DNA from: Acanthococcus lagerstroemiae
Lineage: Eukaryota; Arthropoda; Insecta; Hemiptera; Eriococcidae
DNA length: 64,000 nucleotides
Assembly (NCBI GenBank): GCA_031841125.1
Contig: CM063111.1
Coordinates: forward strand, 42,358,955 to 42,422,954
Reading direction: 5' to 3'
Shown here: piece after piece, positions 11,895 through 23,339 of the stretch
Position numbering within the stretch: the first letter of the stretch is position 1
Layout: the number at the start of each line of letters is the position of its first letter
The notes under the pieces: model-generated
The model's input: only the letters and a program-made list of their open reading frames with translations
What the model was told of the DNA's origin: nothing
Databases searched by the model: none
Translations under genes and position numbers: made by a program

Positions 11895-11962
11895 CATGTG
11901 TCAAAAATGACACATGTTACTACTAGTGCTATGTCATGTTGTGTCATTTTTGACACATGTTA

Positions 11963-14580
11963 CCTATGTTGAGTTTATATAGGCAGATAAGAGATATGTT
12001 TTGAGTACTAAAAACCACTTTTAAAAGTTGAAAAGGTCGACACGATGTGATACTACGAGAGATTAAGGATAGTGCTCCCTCTGTAAAATTCCACGATCGT
12101 TGAGTTATTTTTGAGAAACCGAAATTTTGGGACTGTAACCCCAGTTTCCGCCTCCGTCGTAAATTTTCGCGACGTGTCACATCTAGAATTGCAGAGGGGA
12201 ATCAATTGAACATATTCGTGCCAAAGGAATCATTTTGTTCACGAAGTGCAGGGTTCGGCCTTTTTTTGGTCCTTAACGAAAGAACTAATGGAGTGTAAAC
12301 AAATTACTATACTGATATCTGTTTCTCAAATCATAATTTCCGAGAAACGGAACGGAATTTCTGCGCGTCGTTGGTATCGCCTTCGCAGCATCTCGGGTAA
12401 CCGGGCGGCGGGCGGATTTTCAAATTAACGGACTTTTCGCTGGATGCTGCAACTGCATGGCTGGCGCGCGTTCGGCCTGCCAGATGATGCGGAAAAATGT
12501 GTAATAATCTGGACGCGTATATGATTTGTCAGTACATTTACGATTACTGCGGTTACCCATCCACAACCGGTGCGGCGTCCGTGTTAAAAAAATAAAACTA
12601 GTTTGCTCGCCGAGCGGATGATAACTTCTTTATCTATCCGTGCTTCGCAGATGCGAGTAGGAAGCCTCTGCACCGCTCTCGTCCGACCTTAAAATGTTCG
12701 TTAAGATTCGAAAAAGTAGATGCGAAATCGGCGTACTCTCGCCGGATTCCTGAATCCTGTATTCGCGATGCATCTGTTCCAGGTTTCCAGAGGCATCAGC
12801 GCCGCACCGGTTACCGCCATCGGCGTCGCTCTGGCTACGGCGCTGGTGCTCTCTTCATGCTCCACTCTCGTACCCCGTGTAACGGAGCAGGTTGATTTTT
12901 GCCCTCGTAGGTTGCCTCTTTTGGATTTGGGCGCACGGGGGACGCATGCAGCTCTCTGCTCATTGTGACCTCTTACGCTTCCGAACCAGTTTCGAGAAAC
13001 TGCTGGGGCTTCGGAGACTTTTCATGCGTGCAAATCTGTTTTGCGGATGCACGTATCCGTGGTGGCGGCGACTCTCGGTCCTACAAGAAGCGCCATATGC
13101 TCTCATTCTCGGCTGCTGTGTACCGTGACCCAAGTGCCGAGTTGGTGCGGGTGCCTTAACACCTGTCACCGGTGAGGCGAAATCCGTGCACAAAAGAATA
13201 ATATTTCGTATTCCTATTCCCATATTTTTCGGAAGAGGACGATGTGCGCAGTGCGGCGATCCGGTGAACAGGTTTCATTCGACGTGACAACATCGCCGAG
13301 CATTTGTGTGTGTGTTTGCGGCAGCCCAGCTATGCTTATATTACATACCTTTACAGATACTTACACAGTGCCCTTGAAATATTTCTCACACAATGTTATA
13401 CATGTAGACTGGGGAAGGCATCGGCCTGTTTGATTAATGCAGGTAGATAGCCGGTAAGTCCGCGGATTATAAAGAAATAAGATCCAATATAAAGTGTAGC
13501 TGGAGGACCGGGGCGGGGGTTCCGTCCTTTTTCTCTCGATATGCTCGCTGATAGGCTTGTTTTTATGCGGCCCAGGATGGACTCCTGCATTGAAAAGTAC
13601 CTTTGTATATGCTTTGCAACGTCGACTCCGCGGAAAGGAAAAGTGATTGAAAAGCCTTCTTTGTACCCATTGTAGATTGCATTGTCCGCCAGAGAATACG
13701 GTGATGGAGAGTAGATGATTTGGAAAGAAGTGATATACTGTGTTTTGGAAATGGGGTCTCGGCTAGGAGAAGAAAGGCTTGAAATATTCGAATATCGAAT
13801 TCGTGGAATATCTATGATACAAATGTTATGCATACTGGATGTCTGACCCGAGGGGGCAGGACGCAGTTGTCCCCCATTCGGGAAAGTGTGAAGGCGGTAA
13901 TATCATTTGTCCCCCTGGTTTTATCGAAAAAAATTATGACAATGAAAGCTCACCCGAAATGGTATGTAACAGAGAAAATACCCTGGACACCCATCAAAGT
14001 GTTCCTTGTTTTAAAAACATTCAAATTCGTAAAATGAATTTTAACACTCCTCGAAGTCCAACACGGAGTTTACTTCTTAAGGATTTCTCTGCAAACATTT
14101 CATTGTCAGAAATCGTCTTTATAGAGGAAGATGAGGTGTTGAACACCACATGTCCTAAAAGTACATAAATATAAATATTCTGAAAAATTGAAAGGAAAAA
14201 AATGAAATAATTCCTAGATTTAAAATTGAATTTCTCGTGAGTGTCTGAAATTAGGGTGTTGAAAAACTCAAATTCGAAAGAAAATTTGAAAATCACACAA
14301 AAATGCAGCAAGCGAACTTGGACTGATTTTTCACATTGATTCCAATGGCTCCCTCCACTTATCATTTTCTTATTATTGACCTTCGAAGTTGCAAAAATCA
14401 TTATACTTGAGTAGAATTAATGCTGCATGGAACTAGAATGATGCTCAGAATTATGCGCTTAATTTTATCTAAAACCTTCTATTCACAATCAATTCTTAAA
14501 AAATTGCCCGGTCAAATTTCAAAAATGTTTAAAATAAAGGCCACCCTAAAGACCTGTTTTCTTTAGGTCAACTTAGTAAA
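11963..14580. other. Mixed stretch with a GC-rich islet at about 12,340-13,170
   Basis: Most of this is non-coding to my reading. The islet is CpG-rich and holds overlapping open frames on both strands. One (plus, 12,720-12,968) encodes a hydrophobic stretch, APVTAIGVALATALVLSSC, that could span a membrane, but no start context, splice sites or homology support it. Another open frame at 13,839-14,168 (109 residues) contains CEGGNIICPPGF and further cysteines, reminiscent of small Cys-rich domains. Its partner frames on the other strand are equally open, so I do not call it. The islet could be a promoter region. Confidence 0.3.
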
Positions 14581-14908
14581 CAGGGTGTCTACCAAACCAA
14601 TAAGTCCAATATTTGGAAAATGGTCCAATAAGTCCAATAAAGTTTAAATAATTTTAATAAATTTTAATATAGATTCGATAAAATTTAAAAAATGAGGAAT
14701 TATGCATTATTTAAGAAAGAGTCAATACTTGGAATCATAAATCCCAACCTAACTTTTTTTGGACTTCTTTTCTGTATCTTCAAAGTACTTAAACATACTC
14801 TGCGTAGTCCCTTCTTGTTGTGGTCGTGTTAAAACATTCCGAAAAGAATCCAATGAAGGTCTAATAAAAGTCCAATATTTTTAATTTTCAAATTTTTTAA
14901 ACACCCTG
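14581..14908. mobile_element. CAGGGTGTCTACC element, degraded copy
   Basis: The left end is CAGGGTGTCTACC, and the interior carries repeated AAGTCCAATA words (AATAAGTCCAATAT, GGTCCAATAAGTCC). The right end, AAACACCCTG, is eroded. The flanks GTAAA and CTGAA match at only 3 of 5 positions. It is evidently the same kind of element as 782-1503 but older, about 328 bp and non-coding. Confidence 0.65.
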
Positions 14909-16157
14909 CTGAAGGTAAAACTATAATTATTGTCTATTTGTATAACTTGTATGACGTTCTTTTAAATACTGAACCATAAATATTATCGATAGTGCTCCCT
15001 CGAGGTCACCTTAAAAAACAGCCGAGACAATCCACAGTTTTTGAAGTTGTACCAGTTTCACTGGAAACGGTGGCTTCAATATTGACGACCAGTTTTTTGG
15101 CATAGTACTCAATTTATAGATTTTGAAGATCGCCGAAATCGTTTTATTGATGTTTTCTTTGGATTCTACTTCCCTTCTTCTCGGGGTGACTACCAAAATG
15201 GCTGGGACAAAATTTAGCTCATTTTTGGATATTGCATTCGATTTGTAGGGTTTTACGGTGGCTGGATTTGGTTTGGTATCGTTTCATGGATACGACTGCC
15301 TTCCTCCACCCGTCAAGATGGTACCCACGAGGGGCGGGAGTCAAATTTCGCCAATTTTTGAAGTATGATACTTGGTGTTTTTTTTTTAAGATACTGAATT
15401 CATTTGGAGGCCGATATTTGAATCTGACTTTATGTAATGCTTTTACGTTGGAAAAGGAAGGGAAGACAATTCGAATAACAGTGGGGCAGTTATTCAGTTG
15501 ATACGTTGTCAACATTGCAAATTCAGCGGTCGGATCGGTGGGGATGGAATCCAGGAGGAGAAGGTGTGAGGTACGTGCAAGAAGTAGCAAGACCTATTTC
15601 AAAAAGAAGAAATTATGTTTCCATGTATTTTATGAGAAGGCATTTTTGGAGAACCCTTGGTGGAGAGGAAAATGGTTTATTGATACCACCCCTGTTTTTT
15701 CCAGCCTATTTTCACGTGACTAATCTTCTTTATGAAATCAAATAAAATGAGTACGCAGAAATACTGTAAGTGGTTTTTTATACTCCCCAGAATATTTCAC
15801 GGCAATAATAATGTATTCTTCCATAAAAGATTGAAAGACCTTTGGAACATCTTTCATTTTTTTTTTTTTTTTTTAATTCTTCAAAACTTATTTTATTAAT
15901 AATTTTAACCAACAAAAGCATAAATTCCGGGATTGGGCCGTTATTTTTTGCTTTAATAAGGGCAGAGATTTAAAAAAAAAAAAATTGAAATAAAATTTTT
16001 GTTTTCCATAATGTTATTACTTTGACTATTCTATATGATATTTAGAAGTAGGTGTTCCATAAAAATGAAAAATGTCAGAATTGCGTGTTTTTCAATAAGA
16101 AAAGGAGGGGGCAGTTGGGCACGAATTGATATTATCTAGTCGAGCTCAGATTCTTCA
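14909..16157. other. Intergenic DNA with one dispersed-repeat hit
   Basis: At 15,318-15,420 the sequence matches the GGCGGGAGTCAAATTT repeat seen near 2529. A T-run of about 18 bases lies near 15,859. The open frames at 15,219-15,590 (minus) and 15,232-15,745 (plus) overlap in opposite senses and show no recognisable protein. Confidence 0.4.
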
Positions 16158-18780
16158 CCTAGTAGGTGGAACGAACGAAGAACGTTATATACATGTATAA
16201 CCTATTCTCAAAATTAAAGGAGCTGCAAGTCGCCCAAGTTTAAAAAATAGCAATTTAGTATAAATTTCAACTCAAAATTGCTCTAGAAGTAAGCCCTTTA
16301 CTTTCATAACTATTGACTGCCTATCCTCAATAATGAAGGAAAATAATAAGAGTTTGACAAATCGGATCATGAAGTTGAAGGCAACAAATAACTATCATTT
16401 TTTTTGGTTTATTCTTGAAAGTAGACGGTACTATCCATAGTCATTCTCAATAAGAAATTAGTAGGTGGAACAAACCAAAACTTATGCACATATACGGGGT
16501 GTCTCTTTTGCAATGACCCCTTCCACCTGGTAAGTAGACAACTTACCACGACAATATTTAGATATCTTTGCGTATTCTTGCTTTCAAAGGGCCTGAGTTA
16601 TGGTCAAATTTCGAAAAGTTTTCTATTTTGAAAATTTTCCCCCTTCTCACGACTGGAGACAGAGAGAAAAATGGACCAGTAGGTTATAGTAGAGGGCAGT
16701 TGTGGTAACCACAGAAAAAAAAATTGTCGGAATCGGTTCAACAGGGTGTTCATAAAATCAATCTTAGTACAAATTATATCATAAAATTTTCACATTTTTT
16801 CAATTTCCCGTGAAACTTGCCCTTTTAAGCTACTATTTTTTTATTTGCAATAGATTGTACATCAAATTTCTCATAAAAAAGGTCATTAGCAATTTTCTTA
16901 TATCCGGATTAAAATTGTTCAAAATGGAGTTCAAGATATCCCGTTAAAGAATTAATACTTTTTAACACAGATGCGCAGACCGTATGAAGATAATAATCAT
17001 CTTCTTCAGCTAGTTTACCACTTCACAAAGTTATATCGCTTATGGGGCTTATTCACCTCTCTCCTTTCATCTATTTACCCCATATTTGAAATTGAGGCCC
17101 ATGCAATGAGAGGGAGGGGCGAGCTGCTTCCTTACTATTTCCTCCGCGTATACCATAATAATATACTATATTGGTGCCATCTGAGTTAGACTATCTCCTA
17201 GGCATTGTATCAACATACCAACTTCCTAAAATTCTTTGCAAAACAAGATAATTAACTCTCAAATTGTAAGGGAAAAGAACAAAAATAAAATCAAAATAGT
17301 CAGCCAATAATAAATGAAGTTTTCACTTGATTTGGTTGGTTAGCAATAATTTTGTAATTCTGCCATATAATCGCAATCAACCAGAATATGGGGGAAAACT
17401 TTTTTCATTTTTCATTACCATAAAACAATAACCCAGCAGGTTCTTCTGTCCATATCAACAGCAATTTGTTGGGCCTAGATTCTTTAGTCTACATTAATGA
17501 CATTCCCCATCACTAAATTAATACCACCTTCCCCTCGGAGTGTTACAGTAAATAGAAATGATTCCAACATTTCCCAATACAATTTTGTACTAACTGAAAT
17601 TTATTTTATGAAAATCATGTTCAACCACTTTCCATGGTCTTTAATTTTTTTTTGTGTGATTACCATAACTGTCATCTTGCACCTCCTTCTCATTAGTATG
17701 CTCCACAGTCCGGGGAATATGGCCAAAATGTTACCAAAACGAAATTTAGCAACCTTTGGAACCAAGTATCGGTTACCCATATTAAACTTCACAAAATAGT
17801 AGAACTCCCTCCCCTCATTGCATGGACCTCAGTTTCAAATACGGAGCAGATAGATGAAAGGAAGGAGGTGAATAAGCCCCATTATAAACGATATAACTCT
17901 GTGAAGTGGAAAAGTAGCTGAAGAAGATGATTATTATCTTCATAAGATCTGTGAATCTGTGTTGAAAAGTAATAAGTCTCAACCGGGATATCTAGAACTC
18001 TATTTTGAGCAGTTCTAATCCATATACAAGAAAATTGCTGGTGACCTTTTTTATGGGAAATTTTATGTACAATCTACTGCAAATAAAAAAACAGTAGCTT
18101 AAGAGGGCAAGTTTCACAGGAAATTGAATAAATGTAAGAATTTTCTATTATAGTTTGTATTAATAATGACTTTATGAACATCTTGTTGAACCGATTCCGA
18201 CCATTTTTTTTCTGTGGTTACCCCAGCTGCCCTCTACTATTACCTACTGGTACTCTTTTTCTGTCCATCTCCAGTCGTGAGAAGAAAATAAAAAAAAATT
18301 CGAAGATAGAAAACTTTTTAAAATTTGACCATAACTTGGCCCTTCAAAAGTAAGAGTATACAAACATATTTACATATTGTCGGGGTAGGTTGCCTACTTA
18401 CCAGGTGGACGGGGAGTCATTGGAAAAGAGACACCCTATAGCCTATTCTCAAAATTGAAGGAATTGCAAGTCTCCAAAGTTTGGAAGAGGCAAATTTGAT
18501 ATAAATTTCAGTCGAAAATTATTCCATATGTAAGTAGAGCGTGATACATGAAAAATGTAACATACACTTCCATAATTATTGATTGCCTATCCTCAGTAAT
18601 GAAGGAATAATGAGAATTCGAAAAATAAGATCATGAAATTGAAGTCAAACTCTTGACCTCATAAGTTTTGATTTCGATATCCCCGTCAATATTCAAGATA
18701 GGTCACAAATAACTTATATTAGTACTTTCGGTTTAATCTTCAGAGTAAAGTCATTCTTCGTAAGAAAAGTTATTTTGTGC
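16158..18780. repeat. Tandem repeat of about 300 bp, split by the fold-back element
   Basis: The landmark CCTATTCTCAAAATT followed by AAGGA..TGCAAGTC appears at about 16,200 and again at 18,442. The landmark TAGTAGGTGGAAC appears near 16,160 and 16,460. The two sides match through (A/T)GACTGCCTATCCTCA(A/G)TAATGAAGG. The fold-back element at 16,495-18,438 sits exactly between the end of one unit and the start of the next, so one repeat copy serves as its empty site. The phrase CCTATTCTCAAAATTGAAGG also recurs at 43,670. Confidence 0.65.
16495..18438. mobile_element. Fold-back (long-TIR) element, 1.94 kb, TA duplication
   Basis: The two halves are reverse complements over roughly 640 bp each (about 16,495-17,145 and 17,797-18,438), around a spacer of about 650 bp. 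The tips are CGGGGTGTCTCTTTT and AAAAGAGACACCCTA; if each carries one substitution, the ancestral tip is CAGGGTGTCTC. A TA lies immediately outside both ends (16,493-16,494 and 18,439-18,440). Matching landmarks in the arms include ATCATCTTCTTCAGCTA and its complement, and CAATGAGAGGG..GG and its complement. The open frame in the spacer (17,497-17,799) shows no transposase motif, so the element is non-autonomous. TA duplication would fit the Tc1/mariner group; the tips alone do not prove it. Confidence 0.8.
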
Positions 18781-20065
18781 AATGAAATTTAGCTGAAAAA
18801 TTCTAGAATCCCGCAAAATTTTTACGAAATGTTCACATTTTGTAATTAAATTTCGTTCTTAACTGTTTTCTTTTCATCTGGTTTTGAAGAAGAGCACTGG
18901 ATGTTATTTTAAAAGTGCAGTAAAAACTATGAGTGCTATTTTTTACCTGTCTAGAATACTGAAAGGGCTATCAAAAGTCATGTACTAGAGACTTGTCGCG
19001 GTAGTTGGTACTTGGTGAGTATTGGAAAGGGACTCTTCTTATGCTTTATAGTGGGCTCCTAGTCCTTGCTGATGCCTGATCTACTGTGTTGCCCCAATCC
19101 ATTCACTACTATTCCCACATTGTCATTTTGGAACAGCGGTTGTATTTCAGTAGAAGATGTCAAAATCTATGATTTTTCTTCCACAGTGTCCCATTCCAAA
19201 ATTAGCATTTTCTGAACGTCTTGCATACTTACCTGAATCTCGCAAAAGTACTTCGAATTTGAAAAATTAACGGTCCTCTCAACGTCAGTCAACAGTCAAT
19301 TATATTTTGTCCGCCAAAAAAAAATTGCGCCCGATTTTTTTGAACCTGTACGAGGTGAATGAGAAACGGTATCGGTAACTAGGAATTTGTTCTTTCTCAT
19401 CACGATTTATGTGTCGGGTATTCGAGTTCTTGGCTCGTAACCACTGTTGGGGTAAACATACGTATATTATGGTGAAGGGAAAAAACTTGTACCGAAAAAA
19501 AGATAGTTTTTGTTTCACTTGTTTTTTTACTAGTTTTTTCTTCTTACGTTTTTTCTTTCTTTCATACTCACGTATTGCGTTTCACAGGGAAAAAGTCGGT
19601 TTAATTCAGCTCGTTGCAGGTATCTTGTTTTCTAGTCGCACTTTTTTCCGCCTTTTTTTACCCTCGTTTCCATGTGTAAGATCCAGTTTGGTGGAGAGGC
19701 TTACGAAGATTCCAAGGATAACAGAGGGTCGGAGAGACGTTGAGAACGAGCTCGAGTCCGAAACGAGGTATAGGATATGTATGATTTGTTGATAGGTTTT
19801 TATATAATAACAGCGAACTCCGAAACGATCGAAGGAATGTTCTGTCACGAATTGTTATAATATGGTTAATCAGAAGCTTACCTGGGGTGCAGGTCTTGCC
19901 ACTGGGGACTGACGTGAGTATTGTGTGGATACTCGATAACGAAAACGCCTATTTGAGAAGCGATACATGCAACCCAGAGATGGCCAAGTCTTTTGGATGT
20001 GGCTTTCTCAAAATGTATCCTTCTTCTTCTAGCTAATCGATTCCGACTATAGCTTGTCTGCCTTC
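18781..20065. other. Intergenic DNA; part may be LINE 3' sequence
   Basis: No gene recognised. The end nearest 20,065 lies directly downstream of the degraded minus-strand LINE and may be its 3' region. The region 19,880-20,060 is open on the minus strand but lacks a clear motif. Long T-rich runs occur near 19,500-19,570. Confidence 0.35.
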
Positions 20066-20724
20066 TCAATGTATGTGTGTTTTGATGTGTAAAATTAGTC
20101 CAATCTCGAATGTGATCTTTCTTCCACATGTAGCGCATTCGTATTCGGTCGGTTCAATGTTCGATAATGTGATATTTATTTCCTTTGTAGCATTAATCCT
20201 TTTTCTCCAGGCTTTTCGATCATTGGCTATGGTTTTCTTGGTGGATTTTAGATTTGCTTTCTTGATTTACCTCTTCTTTTTCCTACCTGGACTCTTTTTT
20301 CCACGAGCTAGTTCTCCAAAGAAAGCAGCTTGAGGGGGCCCCCTACAATGTCCATAATAGCCTTCTGAGTTGCCTTTGGCAGGTCTTCTCTAGCTGTTTA
20401 ATTTGTTTTCGGTATAGAGTCCACGTTTTACTGTCATAGAAGAGAGTTGGGATGACAACAGCTCTATATGCAGCCATCTTGGCTGAGATGGATGTGTCAT
20501 GATTGCGAAACACTCTTTGCCCCAATTTGTAGATGGTTTCTGATGCGGTTTGGAGTCTTATCTAAATTTTAGTGTTCATGTCTAGCTAATTTATTACAGT
20601 GTTTCGAAAATAGCAGAAGGAGGATACATTTTCCAAGGTGTCTTGGCTAACTGCAAATTGTGGCTCTGTTCCTGCTAGCATCGGGATCTTGGTCTTGCTA
20701 GCATTCAAATAGTATCCAGGTACC
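20066..20724 (-). pseudogene. Non-LTR retrotransposon, reverse-transcriptase C-terminus with a CCHH tail
   Basis: Read on the minus strand, this starts with YYLNASKTKI, passes two in-frame TAG stops, and continues LGQRVFRNHDTSISAKM, AVVIPTLFYDSKTWTLY and RKQIKQLEKTCQRQLRR. These match the region after the RT active site of many LINEs (canonical AVVLPTLLYGSETWTLY). After a stop and frameshift near 20,340 the frame resumes with GELARGKKSPGRKKKR, then NDRKAWRKRI, and ends with a zinc-finger-like CATCGRKITFEIGLILH..TH (C-x2-C-x12-H-x3-H). About 40 residues normally present between the two parts appear to be deleted. The copy is dead: at least three internal stops and one frameshift. I cannot assign the clade with certainty. 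Confidence 0.85.
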
Positions 20725-22344
20725 ATTGGGAATCTACAAGATTAATCGAGTTCAGGCTCGGCTAATCAATGGCAAGCTGTTGCGTTCTGCAACTTCCTGT
20801 TACTAGGTTTATATGAGATTATAGATTTAATTTTCATCTCAAATGAGGATTTACGTGACTTCACTCTACAGTCGGCCCCCAGTATTGGACTGGCAGTATC
20901 AACGATTCTTTTCCTTTGGCATTTCTTACACACATGAATCTGCAGGCTTGCAGCTTTCAGTCAACATTATTGTTGAAATTACTTATTCAGTTGTAATGGT
21001 GAACATTTCCCTGGTAGTGGACAGGTTATGCTCCCCTACACCCTCAAGAGTTTTCATGTTGGATAAACACCAGGTATGTGTAGTACTCCATGTATACTAA
21101 AATCTTATGGGGAAAAAAAATTTTTAATGACAGTGTAAAAATCCCAAAGTGTTTGCTACAAAATTTGGTATGTTTGGAGAATTACCCTTATACGAATTCA
21201 TCTTCTGATCGCTTACGGGGGAAGAGGCTATTTTGGTCGGAAGACTGAGGCAAATTGCAACAGCATTCCGGAGGCAGATGGTGAATTAACTACCGTTTTA
21301 TGCCCATTTCATGCATGCACAAATTGCTCTAACGTGTATCATCCCTTTGACCTTTAGAAAATCGAAAATCCGTTCGCCGTCGACTCTTCGGCACCGTCGT
21401 ACAATGCCAAAATTCAACATTTGTCCAAGAATCCTGCCCGACCAGTTTTGAATGCCCCATTATCCGCAACGGTTTCTCTAATTAAGTTTTAACAGCGCCA
21501 GTTAAATGAAATGAAAAGAAAACGCGCACTGGATTTCTGCGAATAGTAAAATCCTGAGTTCGATTTTATTTTATTTACGTGGGTATTTTTTATTTCTTCT
21601 TTGCTTGCGAGAACACACCTATCTACGTGTGATGTTCGACAATTTCCACCAGCCAACACTCAACATTTTCTTTGTACAAATCGTCAGTCATTCTTTAATT
21701 ACCGTTTAGGGTTTACGCGTTTTCAATGGCTTCTTTTCAACCGTGATAATCGAAACTGGTCAGGCCGAACGATGATAAAAATACCTAATAATATCCTCTT
21801 ACACTTATCTGTGTGAATTCGGTTCGGCCTGCTATGATCTACCTATATAGAAATAAAAGGCTCTCTACCGAGACTGTAGAAGTGCTTCGATCTACTTCGA
21901 TGATCTTTTGCACCCTCCTCTGTTCAAGCTTGCACCGTAACCACTTACCATAGACGAAAAAGTCTCTTAATGACCTTGATTTCGATAGAGTTATGTAGTA
22001 AGTTTAATTGCAGCTTCGTATTGGAGACGATACGCTGTACAGTGGTTTGAGATTTCAAAAAACCCCAAAAAATTGAGGCTGAAATTGAGAAATGATGATG
22101 TTGACTCGCGAAGTCATTGTCCGTCCTCCTTAGATCGTCAGCTTGGAGAAAACCCCGGCATAACTCTTGGGGTCAAATTACCCCTTCCTTCGACTTAGGT
22201 GACTCCCTTCCCTGCTACGTTATTTTGGAATCTCCAAAGTTGACAAAAATAAGATCCTGAAAGGTCATTTACCTCACCCACAAATTTCAGCCCCCTCTTC
22301 CAAGCAGAATCCTTTAAAAAAAATAGAATTATTATGGGTACACG
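20725..22344. other. Intergenic DNA, no gene recognised
   Basis: The region looks unique and moderately AT-rich. A slightly CG-richer part around 21,360-21,520 has no long open frame. I see no inverted repeats or element ends. Confidence 0.4.
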
Positions 22345-22590
22345 CAGGGTAGTCACTTTGTGGGAAACCGAAGAGAATTTTGTCAGTCTGGAAAGGTCAG
22401 GGAATTGCTATAATTTTGATCAAAATCAGGGAGGTTTTTAAGAATAATGAGAATTAAAGAATATACACTATTTTTCAAAAATAAATGTCAGCGTGAAGCG
22501 TAATTATTTAAAGCTGTGTACAATCTAGCTGAAAAAATGTCGAAAAAATTTGAAAAATTAGTCCGGAAACCCGGGAAAGTGGCTACCCTC
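22345..22590. mobile_element. CAGGGTAGTCAC element, degraded copy
   Basis: The left end CAGGGTAGTCACTTT and the right end AAAGTGGCTACCCTC form an imperfect inverted pair about 245 bp apart. The interior has GGAAAGGTCAGGGAATT and AAATCAGGGAGG, resembling the GTCAGGGAATT words of the copy at 49,989. The flanks (ACACG left, and CACG after ACCCT on the right) suggest a 5-bp duplication blurred by loss of the terminal bases. A run of about 26 T lies just outside at 22,620. Confidence 0.55.
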
Positions 22591-22618
22591 ACGATTTTTT
22601 GTGCTCTTAGCCCGGTGG

Positions 22619-22654
<36 letters not shown>

Positions 22655-23339
22655 AATGCGCATACTGCGAATTCAGTTCTGAAAATTTTTTCATTCCGAC
22701 GTGTTCTTGCCTTAGTATCGCCTAAAATTATGTTTTTGTGCATTCATTGGCCTGTACTAAGCTAAAAACACGACTGAATTTGAAGTAAGTAAGGCTCATT
22801 CTGAATAATATAAATCATGAACCATTAGGCTAGGTACAAAAATTATACTGTACCTACATTAATTTCAATTGTTTTTAGACTTTTGCTTTAGGGAGGGGGT
22901 TGAAATTTGGTGAAACTCATTTTTACGAATTTTCAAAACAAAATCACAGCTTTTCGTATAAAGAATCTTGTGTTAAACTTGACCTCATCCCTGCTCCCAG
23001 CACAATCTGACAAATTGTTCTGTTCCAAAAAGAACGTTGACTAGTGGATTTTCAGACCAAAAGAAACATATTTAACCACTGAAAGCAGCTTATTTCGAAA
23101 ATTGTAAAGTTTTGGACCACCCGAATTATCTGTACTGTATTAGTTGAGTATACTGAGTTTGAGCCCCATTCTAGATGCCCCAGTTTTGAAATTTCAGACC
23201 AATTAATATCGGAACAATGGGCCTGAAGAAGTAGCGAATTAGTCTTGAAATCAACCAAAATTTGGAAATACTTCGAATCAGAACAAGTTTTAACAGCAGG
23301 GGAGGCTGTAAAAATCTATACATCGATATTCATATTGTA
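22591..23339. other. AT-rich non-coding DNA
   Basis: Apart from the T-run near 22,620, I see nothing here that supports a gene or a repeat boundary. Confidence 0.4.

Larger units (their letters stand above)
9322..11962. repeat. Inverted copies of a TGTGTCAAAAATGACACA motif bounding 2.6 kb
   Basis: A 23-bp word, TAACATGTGTCA followed by AAAATGACACA, occurs at 9322-9344 and, inverted, at 11940-11962. A third copy at 11895-11916 is a perfect palindrome (CATGTGTCA-AAAA-TGACACATG). The motif is itself an inverted repeat. The outer pair could be terminal repeats of an element that contains the R1 fragment, or simply copies of a small palindromic repeat. No target duplication is visible at the outer edges, so a single 2.6-kb element is not proven. 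Confidence 0.45.

Noticed and set aside
12768..12895. A lipoprotein-like hydrophobic peptide ending LSSC
   Set aside because: It looks like a bacterial lipobox, but it lies in a eukaryotic context with no ribosome-binding site, no operon and open frames on all strands; chance is more likely than transferred bacterial DNA.
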